A stretch of 64,000 bases of DNA from Flavobacteriaceae bacterium Ga0077528 (GTDB lineage: Bacteria; Bacteroidota; Bacteroidia; Flavobacteriales; Flavobacteriaceae). The DNA lies in the NCBI GenBank assembly GCA_001464475.1, contig LNDX01000002.1, positions 1 to 64,000 of the forward strand, written 5' to 3'. The notes below the pieces were generated by a model. The model worked only from the letters and a program-made list of their open reading frames with translations, did no database searches and was not told the DNA's origin. Within the stretch, counting starts at the first letter, position 1, and each line of letters starts with the position of its first letter. Position numbers and translations under genes: made by a program. Below are positions 27,163 through 36,056 of the stretch, piece by piece.

Positions 27163-27376
27163 ATTTGGGTAAAGTTCTAATGTAAAGCTCTTCTACTTTC
27201 TTTCTTGCCCAGTCTGTTTTTCTTAGAAAGGTAAGACTAGATTTTACACTTGGATTATCTGAAAAACATTTGATTCTAATAAATTCTGCCAACGTATCAA
27301 ATCCATAAAAATCTACTAATTGCTCTACTATTTTTTGTAAAGTTATACCGTGTAGTGGGTCTTTTGGTTTTTCCAT
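27149..27376 (-). CDS. VF530 family DNA-binding protein
   Basis: A 75-residue protein of the VF530 (DUF2132) family, clear from [28 protein letters not shown] and [25 protein letters not shown]. Structures in this family suggested DNA binding, but its role in the cell is not known. It is short, cytosolic and basic at the C-terminus. It stands alone between terminators; its stop codon lies inside the terminator arm shared with the convergent membrane protein gene. Confidence 0.88.
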   Translation of the reverse strand: MEKPKDPLHGITLQKIVEQLVDFYGFDTLAEFIRIKCFSDNPSVKSSLTFLRKTDWARKKVEELYIRTLPKLKTL

Positions 27377-27407
27377 ATCGCAAAAGTACTATTAAAATAG
27401 ATTGCAT

Positions 27408-27440
27408 AAAAAAACCATCAAAATTTCTCTTGATGGTTTT
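27408..27440 (-). terminator. Terminator of the subtilase gene
   Basis: AAAACCATCAA and TTGATGGTTTT with an 8-base loop; on the minus strand it runs into a long T-stretch 20 bases after the stop codon of the subtilase gene. Confidence 0.85.
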
Positions 27441-27459
27441 CTAATTTTAATCATATTAT

Positions 27460-28974
27460 TTATTGAACTGCCAAAGCAGCATTTACATTTCCATAACCGT
27501 AATCTGCATTTCTATTAGGGAAATATGTAGCTGATTGACGCATTTTATTTAGTACTTGGTCTCTTGTCCAAGTAGGATTTTTAGACCAAACTAACGCAGC
27601 AATTCCAGCTGTTGTTGCTGTTGCTACTGAAGAACCTCCTACATAATCATTTTGATTATCATAATAACTTGTAACTGGAACTGTATTACCTGAAGCTGCT
27701 CTTTGCATTTGAACAGTAAACTCAATTTTTCCGCCTGAGTGGCAAACATCACATTTTTGGTTAGATGTACCTTCTTTAACACCAGTAACGGCAACTGTCT
27801 CTGCCATCCAAGCTGGGAAAATAACACCAACAAAATTGGTAAAACTTGTTGAAGTTCCACCTGCACAAAAGATTAATTTTCCTTTACTGTAAGCATATTT
27901 CACACCATCCTCAATTTTCCCAGAAGAGAAGATATGTCCCATTGACATAGAAATAATTTTTACACTAGTATTATTTGCTAAAGCCGTGAAAGCATTCTTA
28001 ACACCATTTTGCTCATGATATCCATCTAAAACAACATTAGAAGCAGCTCTGTAAACAATTAAATTAGAATTGTAAGCAACACCAACAGGCAAACCATTAT
28101 CGTTTCTTGGTGCTGCAGCTACAGATGACATACTTGTTCCATGACCACATTGATCATTTGGTCCGTCTGTACTTGTGCTCCAAGGCCAAATTGAATCTAC
28201 ATAAGTTCCATATTTTTGAATTGTTCTTCCAGTTGAAAGACCATCATTAAAATTAGTACCCAACAAAGTTTGATTAGGAGAAACTCCTGTGTCAATGATT
28301 CCAATTGTGATGCCTCGACCTGTGGCAGTATTCCAAGCAGTTGGAATATTATGTTGGTAAAACGACCATGGCACTTTAGCACCTGGAGAAACCGTAGTAA
28401 AATCGGAAGTACTTAATGTTGACGATTCAAATCCACATCCAGAAGAGCTTGAAGAACTAGATTCTGCTAAAGATACTTTTTGTTGAGCAGTCTCAAAATA
28501 TTTATAATCGCCAGGTTCAACATAACGTATTTTAGCAGCTTTTCTTAAGGCTATAATTGTTTCTTGTTTTTCAATATAAACATCAACTAAATTCAAATAG
28601 CTATCACTTGAAAGCAAAACATCTTCTTTAGACTTTCCTTCATAATGTGTAACTAGATTCAGAATACTAGCTTGTGTTTTAGCATTATCTGCTGATTTAC
28701 TTCTATCAAAATCTGTAGCTGAATTACCAAAACCAATAGTTATGATATGATTTCCTCTAAATGATGCACTCCAAAGTAAATGATTTGAAGCATTTTTCCA
28801 ACTGAAGCTTCCTTTTGTAGCAATAGCTTTATCTATTTCAGAATTTACTTGTTGTGCTGTTAATGGATCTCTTTGAGCAGCATCGACTGAAATTTCATCA
28901 AATGAATCTTCTTTAGAACATGAAGCAAAGACAAACACTGATAAAATGATAATTTTTAGAAAATTTTTTGTCAT
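27460..28974 (-). CDS. S8 family serine peptidase (subtilase) lipoprotein
   Basis: A 504-residue secreted lipoprotein; the lipobox FASC places the lipidated residue at Cys19. An inhibitor-like N-terminal segment (about 50-160) precedes a serine-rich linker near 172-178 and the peptidase domain. The triad is visible: Asp228 in IGIIDTGV, His278 in CGHGTSMSS, Ser449 in GGSSVATA. The segment where subtilases carry the oxyanion-hole Asn (AAGN) reads FCAGGTS here, with Gly373 in its place, so activity may be reduced or supported differently. Three cysteines near 370-411 could form a disulfide. Confidence 0.92.
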   Translation of the reverse strand: MTKNFLKIIILSVFVFASCSKEDSFDEISVDAAQRDPLTAQQVNSEIDKAIATKGSFSWKNASNHLLWSASFRGNHIITIGFGNSATDFDRSKSADNAKTQASILNLVTHYEGKSKEDVLLSSDSYLNLVDVYIEKQETIIALRKAAKIRYVEPGDYKYFETAQQKVSLAESSSSSSSGCGFESSTLSTSDFTTVSPGAKVPWSFYQHNIPTAWNTATGRGITIGIIDTGVSPNQTLLGTNFNDGLSTGRTIQKYGTYVDSIWPWSTSTDGPNDQCGHGTSMSSVAAAPRNDNGLPVGVAYNSNLIVYRAASNVVLDGYHEQNGVKNAFTALANNTSVKIISMSMGHIFSSGKIEDGVKYAYSKGKLIFCAGGTSTSFTNFVGVIFPAWMAETVAVTGVKEGTSNQKCDVCHSGGKIEFTVQMQRAASGNTVPVTSYYDNQNDYVGGSSVATATTAGIAALVWSKNPTWTRDQVLNKMRQSATYFPNRNADYGYGNVNAALAVQ

Positions 28975-29032
28975 ACTAGTATTTTTTTAAGGTTGGTTTT
29001 ACGAATGTAATAATTTTTTAAATATAATAGCA

Positions 29033-29061
29033 AAAAAAAGTCATCATTAAAAAATGATGAC
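29033..29061 (-). terminator. Terminator of the beta-barrel gene
   Basis: GTCATCATT and AATGATGAC around a four-base loop, with a run of eight T on the minus strand, about 60 bases downstream of the 29118 stop. Confidence 0.85.
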
Positions 29062-29117
29062 CTTTCCGTCCGAACTAAATCGGGACTAACCAATAACTCT
29101 AAATATAATCTAATCTC

Positions 29118-29741
29118 TTAGAATAAAAATTTAACACCAACTCTTAATCCACCAACATTTCTGTTTCCTGGATTTAAATCGAATGGATTTGCATTAAAAC
29201 TAAAGTCGCTTGTACTATCACCAACATTTGGATTAGTTGAAGTAGAAGTTAAATTCACTAATGAAAAAGTAGTTTCAACAGTCATCCATTTATTAACGAT
29301 AAAATCAAAACCTGGAGCAATATCTACTCCAAAAGAAGTAACTTTATCATCAGAAAGTTTATCTTTTCCCATTGTTATAGGAAGTGAAGCTTGACCGAAG
29401 AAATAAAATTTTCCTCCAAGACCCCAATACTTTCTTACAAGAGGTTGAATTACTAATGCAGTTACATCATTAGTTGTAGTAGTTGTAGTACCAACAGTTG
29501 TTTCTTCTTTTGATCCAATAACACCTATTCCTAATCCTAAAGTTACATCAGGAGATATGAAATAACCAGCAACAGGTAAGATTGTGTTAGAAGTAGTTTT
29601 TGTTCCAACTTCTTCATCAGATGAAAAAGATACTTGACCAGCTACCCACCATGTTCCTTCTAATCCTTTGTTTTCTTTCTCTTGTGCATTTGCAGTTAAA
29701 CCAAATAATGCTATTGCTGCAACTAATAAAATTTTTTTCAT
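29118..29741 (-). CDS. Outer-membrane beta-barrel protein
   Basis: A 207-residue protein from the ATG at 29741 (an upstream in-frame start would add 14 residues before the signal peptide). Signal peptide 1-19 (ending ANAQEK). The mature part shows alternating amphipathic strands and ends RNVGGLRVGVKFLF, with the terminal aromatic residue expected of an outer-membrane barrel. It fits the OmpW/porin-like beta-barrel group common in flavobacteria; the ligand is unknown. It has its own promoter and terminator. Confidence 0.85.
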   Translation of the reverse strand: MKKILLVAAIALFGLTANAQEKENKGLEGTWWVAGQVSFSSDEEVGTKTTSNTILPVAGYFISPDVTLGLGIGVIGSKEETTVGTTTTTTNDVTALVIQPLVRKYWGLGGKFYFFGQASLPITMGKDKLSDDKVTSFGVDIAPGFDFIVNKWMTVETTFSLVNLTSTSTNPNVGDSTSDFSFNANPFDLNPGNRNVGGLRVGVKFLF

Positions 29742-29768
29742 TTTGTTTGTAGTTTTAAAATTATAGGA

Positions 29769-29776
29769 CAAATTTA
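29769..29776 (-). promoter_or_regulatory. -7 box of the beta-barrel gene
   Basis: TAAATTTG on the minus strand matches TAnnTTTG exactly, 27 bases before the ATG at 29741. Confidence 0.5.
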
Positions 29777-29848
29777 TTGTCAAGTTTTCTTAAAAAAACT
29801 GATATAAATCATAGTTTGAAATTTTTTTTGATACTAAATAATTTTACT

Positions 29849-29879
29849 TTTATTTTTCACTATTTAGTTAGTACATTTG
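29849..29879 (+). promoter_or_regulatory. Candidate smpB promoter with very short leader
   Basis: TTTA at 29849-29852, a 19-base spacer and an exact TACATTTG -7 box at 29872-29879. The ATG of smpB is only 7 bases after the box, so the transcript would have almost no leader. Confidence 0.55.
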
Positions 29880-29886
29880 CCTCAGA

Positions 29887-30342
29887 ATGATAAAAACAGC
29901 CAACATACTTAATAAAAGAGCCAAATTTGATTATGAAATAATCGAAACTTATTCGGCTGGAATCGTTTTGACTGGAACTGAAATAAAATCTATTAGACTA
30001 GGAAAAGCCAACATCACTGAAAGTTTTTGTGAGTTTAATGACCATAACGAACTTTTTGCCATTAATACTTCTATAGAGGAATACTCTTTTGGTAATCAGT
30101 TTAATCATAAAGCTCGCAGCGAAAGAAAACTACTACTTAATAAAAGAGAGCTTAAATCGTTAGAAAAAAGTATTGATACTAAAGGATTAACCATAATTCC
30201 GTTACGTTTATTTACTAACGAAAAAGGATTAGCCAAACTAGAAATTGGACTTTGTAGAGGTAAGAAAACCTACGATAAACGCGAATCTTTAAAAGAACAA
30301 GATACCAAGCGAGATATCGAACGAATTAAAAAATCATTTTAA
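29887..30342 (+). CDS. smpB: tmRNA-binding protein SmpB
   Basis: Partner of tmRNA in trans-translation, which rescues stalled ribosomes and tags the unfinished peptide. The 151-residue length is normal. The NKRAKFDYEIIETYSAGIVLTGTEIKSIRLGKANI core and the basic C-terminal tail (TYDKRESLKEQDTKRDIERIKKSF) are hallmark regions. The tmRNA gene itself is not in this window. The promoter box lies so close that translation may begin from a leaderless or nearly leaderless mRNA. Confidence 0.96.
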   Translation: MIKTANILNKRAKFDYEIIETYSAGIVLTGTEIKSIRLGKANITESFCEFNDHNELFAINTSIEEYSFGNQFNHKARSERKLLLNKRELKSLEKSIDTKGLTIIPLRLFTNEKGLAKLEIGLCRGKKTYDKRESLKEQDTKRDIERIKKSF

Positions 30343-30392
30343 AATTTTTTATAAAATTTTGTTATTGTTTTTTTTTGTGTTGAAAAAATGAC

Positions 30393-30400
30393 TAAATTTG
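30393..30400 (+). promoter_or_regulatory. -7 box of the Fic gene
   Basis: TAAATTTG matches the consensus exactly, 29 bases before the ATG at 30430; a TTTG at 30374 lies at a shorter spacing (15) than usual. Confidence 0.45.
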
Positions 30401-30429
30401 TCAAGACAAAATAAAACATTTTAATTAGA

Positions 30430-31479
30430 ATGAAAACTTTATTAAAAAATGCAAGAGAAGAAAAAGGAATAAAAACTAGAGAGTTGGCTCAACTTTTAGG
30501 TATTGATCAAGCATTGATTAGTAAGTTTGAAAGCGGATCAAGAAAACCTACTAAAGAACAAGTTGCCAAGTTAGCTCAAGCTTTAGATTTAGATTATGAA
30601 ACCTTAATGGTTGCTTGGCTAAAAGAGCGAATTCTTTATGAAATTGGTTCAGATGAATTAGCTTTGAAGGCAATGATACTTGCCGAAGAACAAATAAAAT
30701 ATAATGTAAGTTTTGTTAGAAAATCAATTTCTAAAAATTTACAAAATATTTTAAATGAAATAGATGCACTAAAAACAAAATTAAACCAATTTCGTCAATT
30801 TGATAGTTTTAGAATAGCACAAGCATTAGAATTAGAATACACTTTTGAAAGTAACAGAATAGAAGGAAACACACTTACATTACGTGAAACCGATTTAGTT
30901 ATCAATGAAGGATTGACTATTTCTGGAAAAAGTATGCGTGAACATTTAGAGGCAATAAATCACGTTGAAGCCATTGGTTATATAAAACAATTAATGGAAC
31001 GCAATTTTCCTTTAAATGAAAGAGAACTACTTTCTGTTCACAATTTAATTTTAAGAGGAATTATTCCTGAAGATGCTGGTCGCTATCGTCGTGTTCAAGT
31101 CATGATAAAAGGAAGTAGTCATATGCCTACACAACCTTTTTTGGTTGCAAAAGAAATGGAAGACTATTTTATTTGGTATGAAGAAAACAAAAGTAAGATA
31201 CATCCAGTTGTTTTAGCAGCAGAAATGCATGAAAGACTAGTAACAATTCATCCATTTATAGATGGAAATGGTAGAACTTCTCGTTTAATAATGAATCTTA
31301 TTCTTTTACAAAATGGATACGTTATTGCCAATATAAAAGGAGATTACGAAACTAGAATGAACTATTACAAAACGCTTGAAACAGCACAAACTTCAAATAA
31401 TAAAGAAGACTTTTTGCTATTTATTGCACAAGTAGAAAAAGAGTGTTTAGAGCGTTATATAAACATAATTAGTAAATAA
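30430..31479 (+). CDS. Fic family protein with N-terminal XRE helix-turn-helix
   Basis: A 349-residue protein combining a Cro/C1-type HTH (residues 1-60: TRELAQLLGIDQALISKFESGSRKP) with a Fic domain. The active motif HPFIDGNGR (274-282) is complete, so AMP transfer, or another nucleotidyl transfer, to a protein target is expected. The inhibitory-helix motif S141-NRIEG matches the (S/T)xxxE(G/N) pattern that keeps Fic proteins inactive, so the activity is probably self-restrained. The HTH suggests DNA binding or autoregulation. The target is unknown, and there is no adjacent antitoxin. Confidence 0.92.
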   Translation: MKTLLKNAREEKGIKTRELAQLLGIDQALISKFESGSRKPTKEQVAKLAQALDLDYETLMVAWLKERILYEIGSDELALKAMILAEEQIKYNVSFVRKSISKNLQNILNEIDALKTKLNQFRQFDSFRIAQALELEYTFESNRIEGNTLTLRETDLVINEGLTISGKSMREHLEAINHVEAIGYIKQLMERNFPLNERELLSVHNLILRGIIPEDAGRYRRVQVMIKGSSHMPTQPFLVAKEMEDYFIWYEENKSKIHPVVLAAEMHERLVTIHPFIDGNGRTSRLIMNLILLQNGYVIANIKGDYETRMNYYKTLETAQTSNNKEDFLLFIAQVEKECLERYINIISK

Positions 31480-31510
31480 AAACCCATTCTGTTTAGGAAT
31501 GGGTTTCTTT
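31480..31510. terminator. Bidirectional terminator
   Basis: AAACCCATTC (31480-31489) and GAATGGGTTT (31497-31506), a 10-bp stem with a 7-base loop and T-rich flanks, between the Fic gene and the convergent DUF3857 gene. Confidence 0.85.
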
Positions 31511-31514
31511 ATTT

Positions 31515-34500
31515 TTATTTAAATCCAACTATTTGTTCTTCTGCGGCAATTACATCTTCAACATATTTTTTGTATTCTAAATAATCTGTTGTAGAAATTT
31601 TATCCCAATTTAAAGTAACTGTTCTAACTACCTTTAATGTATTTGGTTTTACTAATTCAAAGGCTATTTGGTATTTATGTCCTTTAAAAGAAAACGTTTT
31701 ACCCTCTGGAACTTCAGTAAACTTTTTGTCTTGTGGAATATTTAAAATTACTTCAGAATTATATTCATTACTTGTTTCATAAGAAAAATAATCAATATCA
31801 TATTTTCTACTTTCTAAAGAAATAATATCTCTTGTGTAAACTTTATCTAAAAATGGAATATCAGTAATTTTTAGATTTCCAACCGTTTGAATTCTTTCAG
31901 AAATTGAAAACTGTGTTTCAAACGTAATGTCTTTATCGTAAGTTTCGTTTTTAATTACTTTAGAAGATTGCAATGAAACAACTTTCTTTAATTTAGAATT
32001 ATAATCCTCTTCTATTCTTTTCTTACGAACATCTTCTGTTGTTGCATCAGAAAACAATTCATTATAATATGATTTATTGGCTCCACTTATTGTAAAAGTA
32101 TTTGTAAAACTTTTTGATTTATCATCAATAGTCATAGTTGTTACAGCATTTGTAACATTTTTCAAAGCATTATCAAATGGGATTCCAATAATTTTAGATT
32201 TCTCGTTTTCAGCTTTATCAAATGAGATTACAAGTGCATTGGCATTATACAAACTACTAGGTAAAGCTTTAAATGGAAGGTACTTATCTGTTAATTCTAA
32301 AAAATAATCTTTACCATCAATTGCAACTTTTACAATACAATGATTGAAGTCATTTGATGGCAATAACATAGAAGTAAATCCATTATCGTTTGTAGTCACC
32401 AAAACCAAATTAGCTTTCATTCCTGCCAATTGAGATAAAGCAACGAACAAAGTAGAAACATCTTTACAATCACCAAGTTTAGTTGTAATAGTTTTAGATG
32501 GTTTTTGAGGAACATAACCACTTTGTCTAAAATCTAAAGAGCTGTATTTTATATTATTTCCAATATAAGAGTATATTTTTTTAGCTATTTCCTCTTGAGA
32601 AATTCCAGTTACACCATTTGGAAAAATTTCGGCAAAAGTTTTCTTAGTTATTTTATCTAATTTCAAATTTTTCTTAACCAAATCAGAATACCAATTTGAA
32701 ATTTCTTTCCAAGACTTTATTGTGCTAATTCTAATTGTATTAGTCAAGTCACTAAAATTTGGTGCATAAGCTTCAGAAAGAGCCATTGCAGGAACATTTG
32801 TTCTCTTCCAAATCATATAAGTTTTATTATTTACTTTTTTAGTTGTTGATGGAACTGTTCCGTTGATAAAATCTGAAATGTATTCTGTTCCTGGAGGATA
32901 GATAAATCCAAAAACTGTTTCTACTGCAGGATAATAGCTATTGAAATAACAAGACAAATCAAAATCTTTATAGAATCTTCCATAAGAATTCTCATATCTT
33001 TCATATTGAATATAGATTACATCACCAACTTTCAAATCGGTAAATACTAAAGTACCATCACCTTCTTCTGCAGGAACTATTGAACCATCTTGCTTAACAA
33101 TTTCAGATTTTAAAACACTATTACTGTAAGATTGCAAGTTGTACTCTTTCAGCTCTTCAATTCCTTTTTCTGAAGTTATTTCATAAAGAAAAGTAACTTT
33201 AGATTTTCTTCCACCTTCTGGCAAAATATTAACGATGTATTCATCTAAAAGAGTTGTTACTCCAAAATCACCTTTCAAAGTTGAATTTCTTCTTTGTTTA
33301 ATAACTTTATAGATATCTTTAGTCGCCACCTCTTCTATCTCATCTGGAGTTTTTGTAATATCATAAAGTTTCTTACGCAATGAGCTATTACTAGAATTGT
33401 GAGATAATGATTGTCTGATGAATTTTTCAGCATCTTTAACGTTATTAAGACTATTGTAAATAGTTCCTTTTTTCTCCATCAAAGAAAATGAATAAGGAAA
33501 ATTATTTAAAGCTCTGTCAACCTCAACCAATGCTTCAGTATATCTTTTTTCATCAACCAAATGATTAATATAATCTACTCTTAAATCATTTGAGTAAGAA
33601 TATCTGGTACTAACATCGTGAATCATTTTCTCAACCTCGTCTTTTCTATTCGCATCATCATAATATCCTCTTAATTGATTTAAAGCAATAAGATTCTCTT
33701 TTGAAGCAACTAAATCCTCAAGCATTTTTATGGTTTTAGCCTTATCATTTTTTAACTTTTCATAAATACCAGAAAATGTGGTAACATAAAATTCATTATT
33801 GTCTGATTTAGCAAATAAATCCTCCAATTTTTGAATCATTAAATTGATATCAGATTTTCTTGAAGCTAAAATAAAATCAAACAAAGTTGTTACCATTTCT
33901 GATTTTACCGAGGTTGTTTTTTCACGAAATTTTTCAAGCTCTACAATATTTGCTGAACGCATCCAATCTTGATCTTGAATTTTTTTGATGATATTATAGT
34001 AATAAAACTCATCATTAATCTCCATATTTTTAGCAATCTCTTCAACTTTTTGAGTTTCCTTTTTATTAGAATAATTGGTCATTTGAAGCACTTGCATAAA
34101 AGAAGATTTTGGATATTCTTTTATTAATTCTTCAATGATATCATTTGCCAAATCATTTTTACTATTATTAGAATAAGCTTCAAATAATAAAATCTTGTAT
34201 AAAACATTACTCGGATTTTTAGCAATCAAATCTTTAAAATAATCTTCAAATGTTGGATTCAATTCAACTACATTCAATTGCTCTAGAGTTGATTTATTAT
34301 AAGTTTTATACTTATTTGAAATCGTTACATCTGAAATCTTATTGTTAGTTTCATCTGTTAATGACACAAAGAAATTATCATTACTAGCATTAGTTGAGAA
34401 TTTTACTAATAATCTATTTGTTCCTTTCAACAACTTGAATTTCAATCTAAAGGCATTCAAATCGGTGTGTTCTGCCATATTATTAGCATAAATTTCAGCA

Positions 34501-35261
34501 TCATTCACAAAGATTTTGATAGAGGAACTGGTACCAAAATTTAAATACACTTCTTTATCAGAAGGAGAATCAATGAAAACTTGTGAGTACATAATTCCGT
34601 CTCCATATTCTGACTCATTACTATAAAAGTGATAACCTTCTTCTTGCTTGTCAACAGGAATATACCAACCAATTTTTCCGTTGCTATTTGCATCAAACAA
34701 TTTATCGTTATTAGCATAAACTTCTGGTTCGTATTCTGTTTCTAATCCACTGTCATTTAAATTTTCAAAAGCTCCACAATATTGCCAATCTTCAATAGCA
34801 TTCAATTTTTTAATATTATCGCTAAAACCTTGTGTATTTTTTCTTTTTCTATCGCAAACTGCCTTGAAATAAATAACCAAAGGATCTTTACCAAATACTT
34901 CTGAAGCAGCTAAAAGATCTATTTTCTTGTAGGTATAATCATTGTAACCATTGGTATTTGCATTATCCATCATGTATGGTTTGTACCAAATTGGATACAG
35001 ATAATTTTTCTCTTTACAAGTAACCAAAAATTGTTTTAAAATTTGATCATCAAATGCTAGTGTTCCCATTTCATATTGCAACATAGCGTCTAATATCAAA
35101 TAATCAACATTAGTTGTCATTTTGGCTTTTAATTCTTTATCAAAAAGTTTTCTGGCATCTTCACGCTTGTTAGACAATAACAAATCCCATACTTTTTTTT
35201 CAGCTGTTTGTGCAAATGTTACATTTACAAACAGAATACAAATGGCAATGATTTTCTTCAT
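31515..35261 (-). CDS. Large DUF3857/transglutaminase-like exported protein
   Basis: A 1248-residue protein with a signal peptide (1-18, VNVTFAQ). The N-terminal half is helical, with TPR-like repeats (for example around 350-620). A DUF3857 domain follows at about 650-850 and a transglutaminase-like domain at about 880-1010: the Cys lies in the KLGDCKDVSTLF motif near 930, with His in NHCIVKV and Asp in LELTDKY downstream, so the Cys-His-Asp triad is complete. Such proteins are widespread in Bacteroidota and are thought to act in the periplasm, but their substrates are unknown. It is longer than many homologues because of the repeat region. Confidence 0.88.
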   Translation of the reverse strand: MKKIIAICILFVNVTFAQTAEKKVWDLLLSNKREDARKLFDKELKAKMTTNVDYLILDAMLQYEMGTLAFDDQILKQFLVTCKEKNYLYPIWYKPYMMDNANTNGYNDYTYKKIDLLAASEVFGKDPLVIYFKAVCDRKRKNTQGFSDNIKKLNAIEDWQYCGAFENLNDSGLETEYEPEVYANNDKLFDANSNGKIGWYIPVDKQEEGYHFYSNESEYGDGIMYSQVFIDSPSDKEVYLNFGTSSSIKIFVNDAEIYANNMAEHTDLNAFRLKFKLLKGTNRLLVKFSTNASNDNFFVSLTDETNNKISDVTISNKYKTYNKSTLEQLNVVELNPTFEDYFKDLIAKNPSNVLYKILLFEAYSNNSKNDLANDIIEELIKEYPKSSFMQVLQMTNYSNKKETQKVEEIAKNMEINDEFYYYNIIKKIQDQDWMRSANIVELEKFREKTTSVKSEMVTTLFDFILASRKSDINLMIQKLEDLFAKSDNNEFYVTTFSGIYEKLKNDKAKTIKMLEDLVASKENLIALNQLRGYYDDANRKDEVEKMIHDVSTRYSYSNDLRVDYINHLVDEKRYTEALVEVDRALNNFPYSFSLMEKKGTIYNSLNNVKDAEKFIRQSLSHNSSNSSLRKKLYDITKTPDEIEEVATKDIYKVIKQRRNSTLKGDFGVTTLLDEYIVNILPEGGRKSKVTFLYEITSEKGIEELKEYNLQSYSNSVLKSEIVKQDGSIVPAEEGDGTLVFTDLKVGDVIYIQYERYENSYGRFYKDFDLSCYFNSYYPAVETVFGFIYPPGTEYISDFINGTVPSTTKKVNNKTYMIWKRTNVPAMALSEAYAPNFSDLTNTIRISTIKSWKEISNWYSDLVKKNLKLDKITKKTFAEIFPNGVTGISQEEIAKKIYSYIGNNIKYSSLDFRQSGYVPQKPSKTITTKLGDCKDVSTLFVALSQLAGMKANLVLVTTNDNGFTSMLLPSNDFNHCIVKVAIDGKDYFLELTDKYLPFKALPSSLYNANALVISFDKAENEKSKIIGIPFDNALKNVTNAVTTMTIDDKSKSFTNTFTISGANKSYYNELFSDATTEDVRKKRIEEDYNSKLKKVVSLQSSKVIKNETYDKDITFETQFSISERIQTVGNLKITDIPFLDKVYTRDIISLESRKYDIDYFSYETSNEYNSEVILNIPQDKKFTEVPEGKTFSFKGHKYQIAFELVKPNTLKVVRTVTLNWDKISTTDYLEYKKYVEDVIAAEEQIVGFK

Positions 35262-35317
35262 TAATTTGGTTGGTTTAAATTTGGTACAATATAGTAATTC
35301 TTGTGAAACGTTGTAAA

Positions 35318-35959
35318 TTAATTCTTATTTTCCAAGAGAGGCACAAATTTAAAATCACCAAATTCATGTTTTTCAAATTGCGTTTCGTTTTTACGAATTA
35401 ACATAGTCATGATTTGCTCTTTTTCACCTACTGGAATTACTAATTTTCCTCCTATTTTCAGCTGAGCCATCAATGGTTTCGGAATAATTGGAGCACCAGC
35501 AGTGACAATAATACTATCAAATGGAGCGTGATTAGGTAATCCTTTATAACCATCTCCAAACGATAAATGTTTTGGACGAATTCCGAGTTTTGGTAATAAA
35601 AGTGATGTAGTTTTAAACAATTCATTTTGTCTTTCAACTGAATAAACTTTGGCACCAAGCAAACACAAAACTGCTGTTTGATATCCACTACCAGTTCCAA
35701 TTTCTAAAATTTTATCATCTTTTTTAACGTCTAAAAGTTGACTTTGAAAAGCTACAGTGTAAGGTTGTGAAATAGTTTGTCCAGCACCTATTGGAAATGC
35801 TTTGTCTTGGTAGGCAAAATCTTCAAAACTTGAATTCAAAAACAAGTGCCTTGGAATTTTTTTTATAGCTTCCAAAACGTTTTTATCGGTAATTCCTTTT
35901 TCTTCAAGCTGTTTAGCTAATTGATTTCTAAGTCCTTGATGTTTGTTTGTATCTTTCAA
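35318..35959 (-). CDS. pcm: Protein-L-isoaspartate O-methyltransferase
   Basis: Repairs isoaspartyl residues in aged proteins by SAM-dependent methylation. SAM-binding motif VLEIGTGSGYQTAVLCLLG, the PIGAGQTISQPYTVA substrate loop and the IIVTAGAP motif are all present. I choose the TTG at 35957-35959 as start, giving 213 residues beginning KDTNKHQGLRNQLA, because relatives begin at the equivalent point; the frame runs on to another TTG at 36004, but that would add 15 hydrophobic residues encoded partly by the heptamer array. No ATG exists in the plausible zone. Confidence 0.9.
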   Translation of the reverse strand: MKDTNKHQGLRNQLAKQLEEKGITDKNVLEAIKKIPRHLFLNSSFEDFAYQDKAFPIGAGQTISQPYTVAFQSQLLDVKKDDKILEIGTGSGYQTAVLCLLGAKVYSVERQNELFKTTSLLLPKLGIRPKHLSFGDGYKGLPNHAPFDSIIVTAGAPIIPKPLMAQLKIGGKLVIPVGEKEQIMTMLIRKNETQFEKHEFGDFKFVPLLENKN

Positions 35960-35995
35960 TTTGGGCAAGTATTTATTTTGTAAAAATAGAAAACA

Positions 35996-36030
35996 AATTA
36001 TCAATTATCAATTACCAATTATCAATTAAT
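35996..36030. repeat. Heptamer array (AATTATC-type)
   Basis: Five successive 7-base words: AATTATC three times, AATTACC and AATTAAT. They lie between the divergent pcm and oxidoreductase genes and lead directly into the TATTTTTG box of the latter. Confidence 0.85.
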
Positions 36031-36033
36031 TAC

Positions 36034-36041
36034 TATTTTTG
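36034..36041 (+). promoter_or_regulatory. -7 box of the oxidoreductase gene
   Basis: TATTTTTG matches TAnnTTTG and ends 15 bases before the ATG at 36057. Confidence 0.45.
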
Positions 36042-36056
36042 ATAAAATTTTATTTT

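Noticed and set aside
30430..31479. Fic protein as half of a toxin-antitoxin pair
   Set aside because: There is no small antitoxin next to it, and the inhibitory motif is built into the same chain.
35960..36004. N-terminal extension of pcm up to a TTG at 36004
   Set aside because: It is hydrophobic, partly encoded by the heptamer array, and absent from the family's usual N-terminus.
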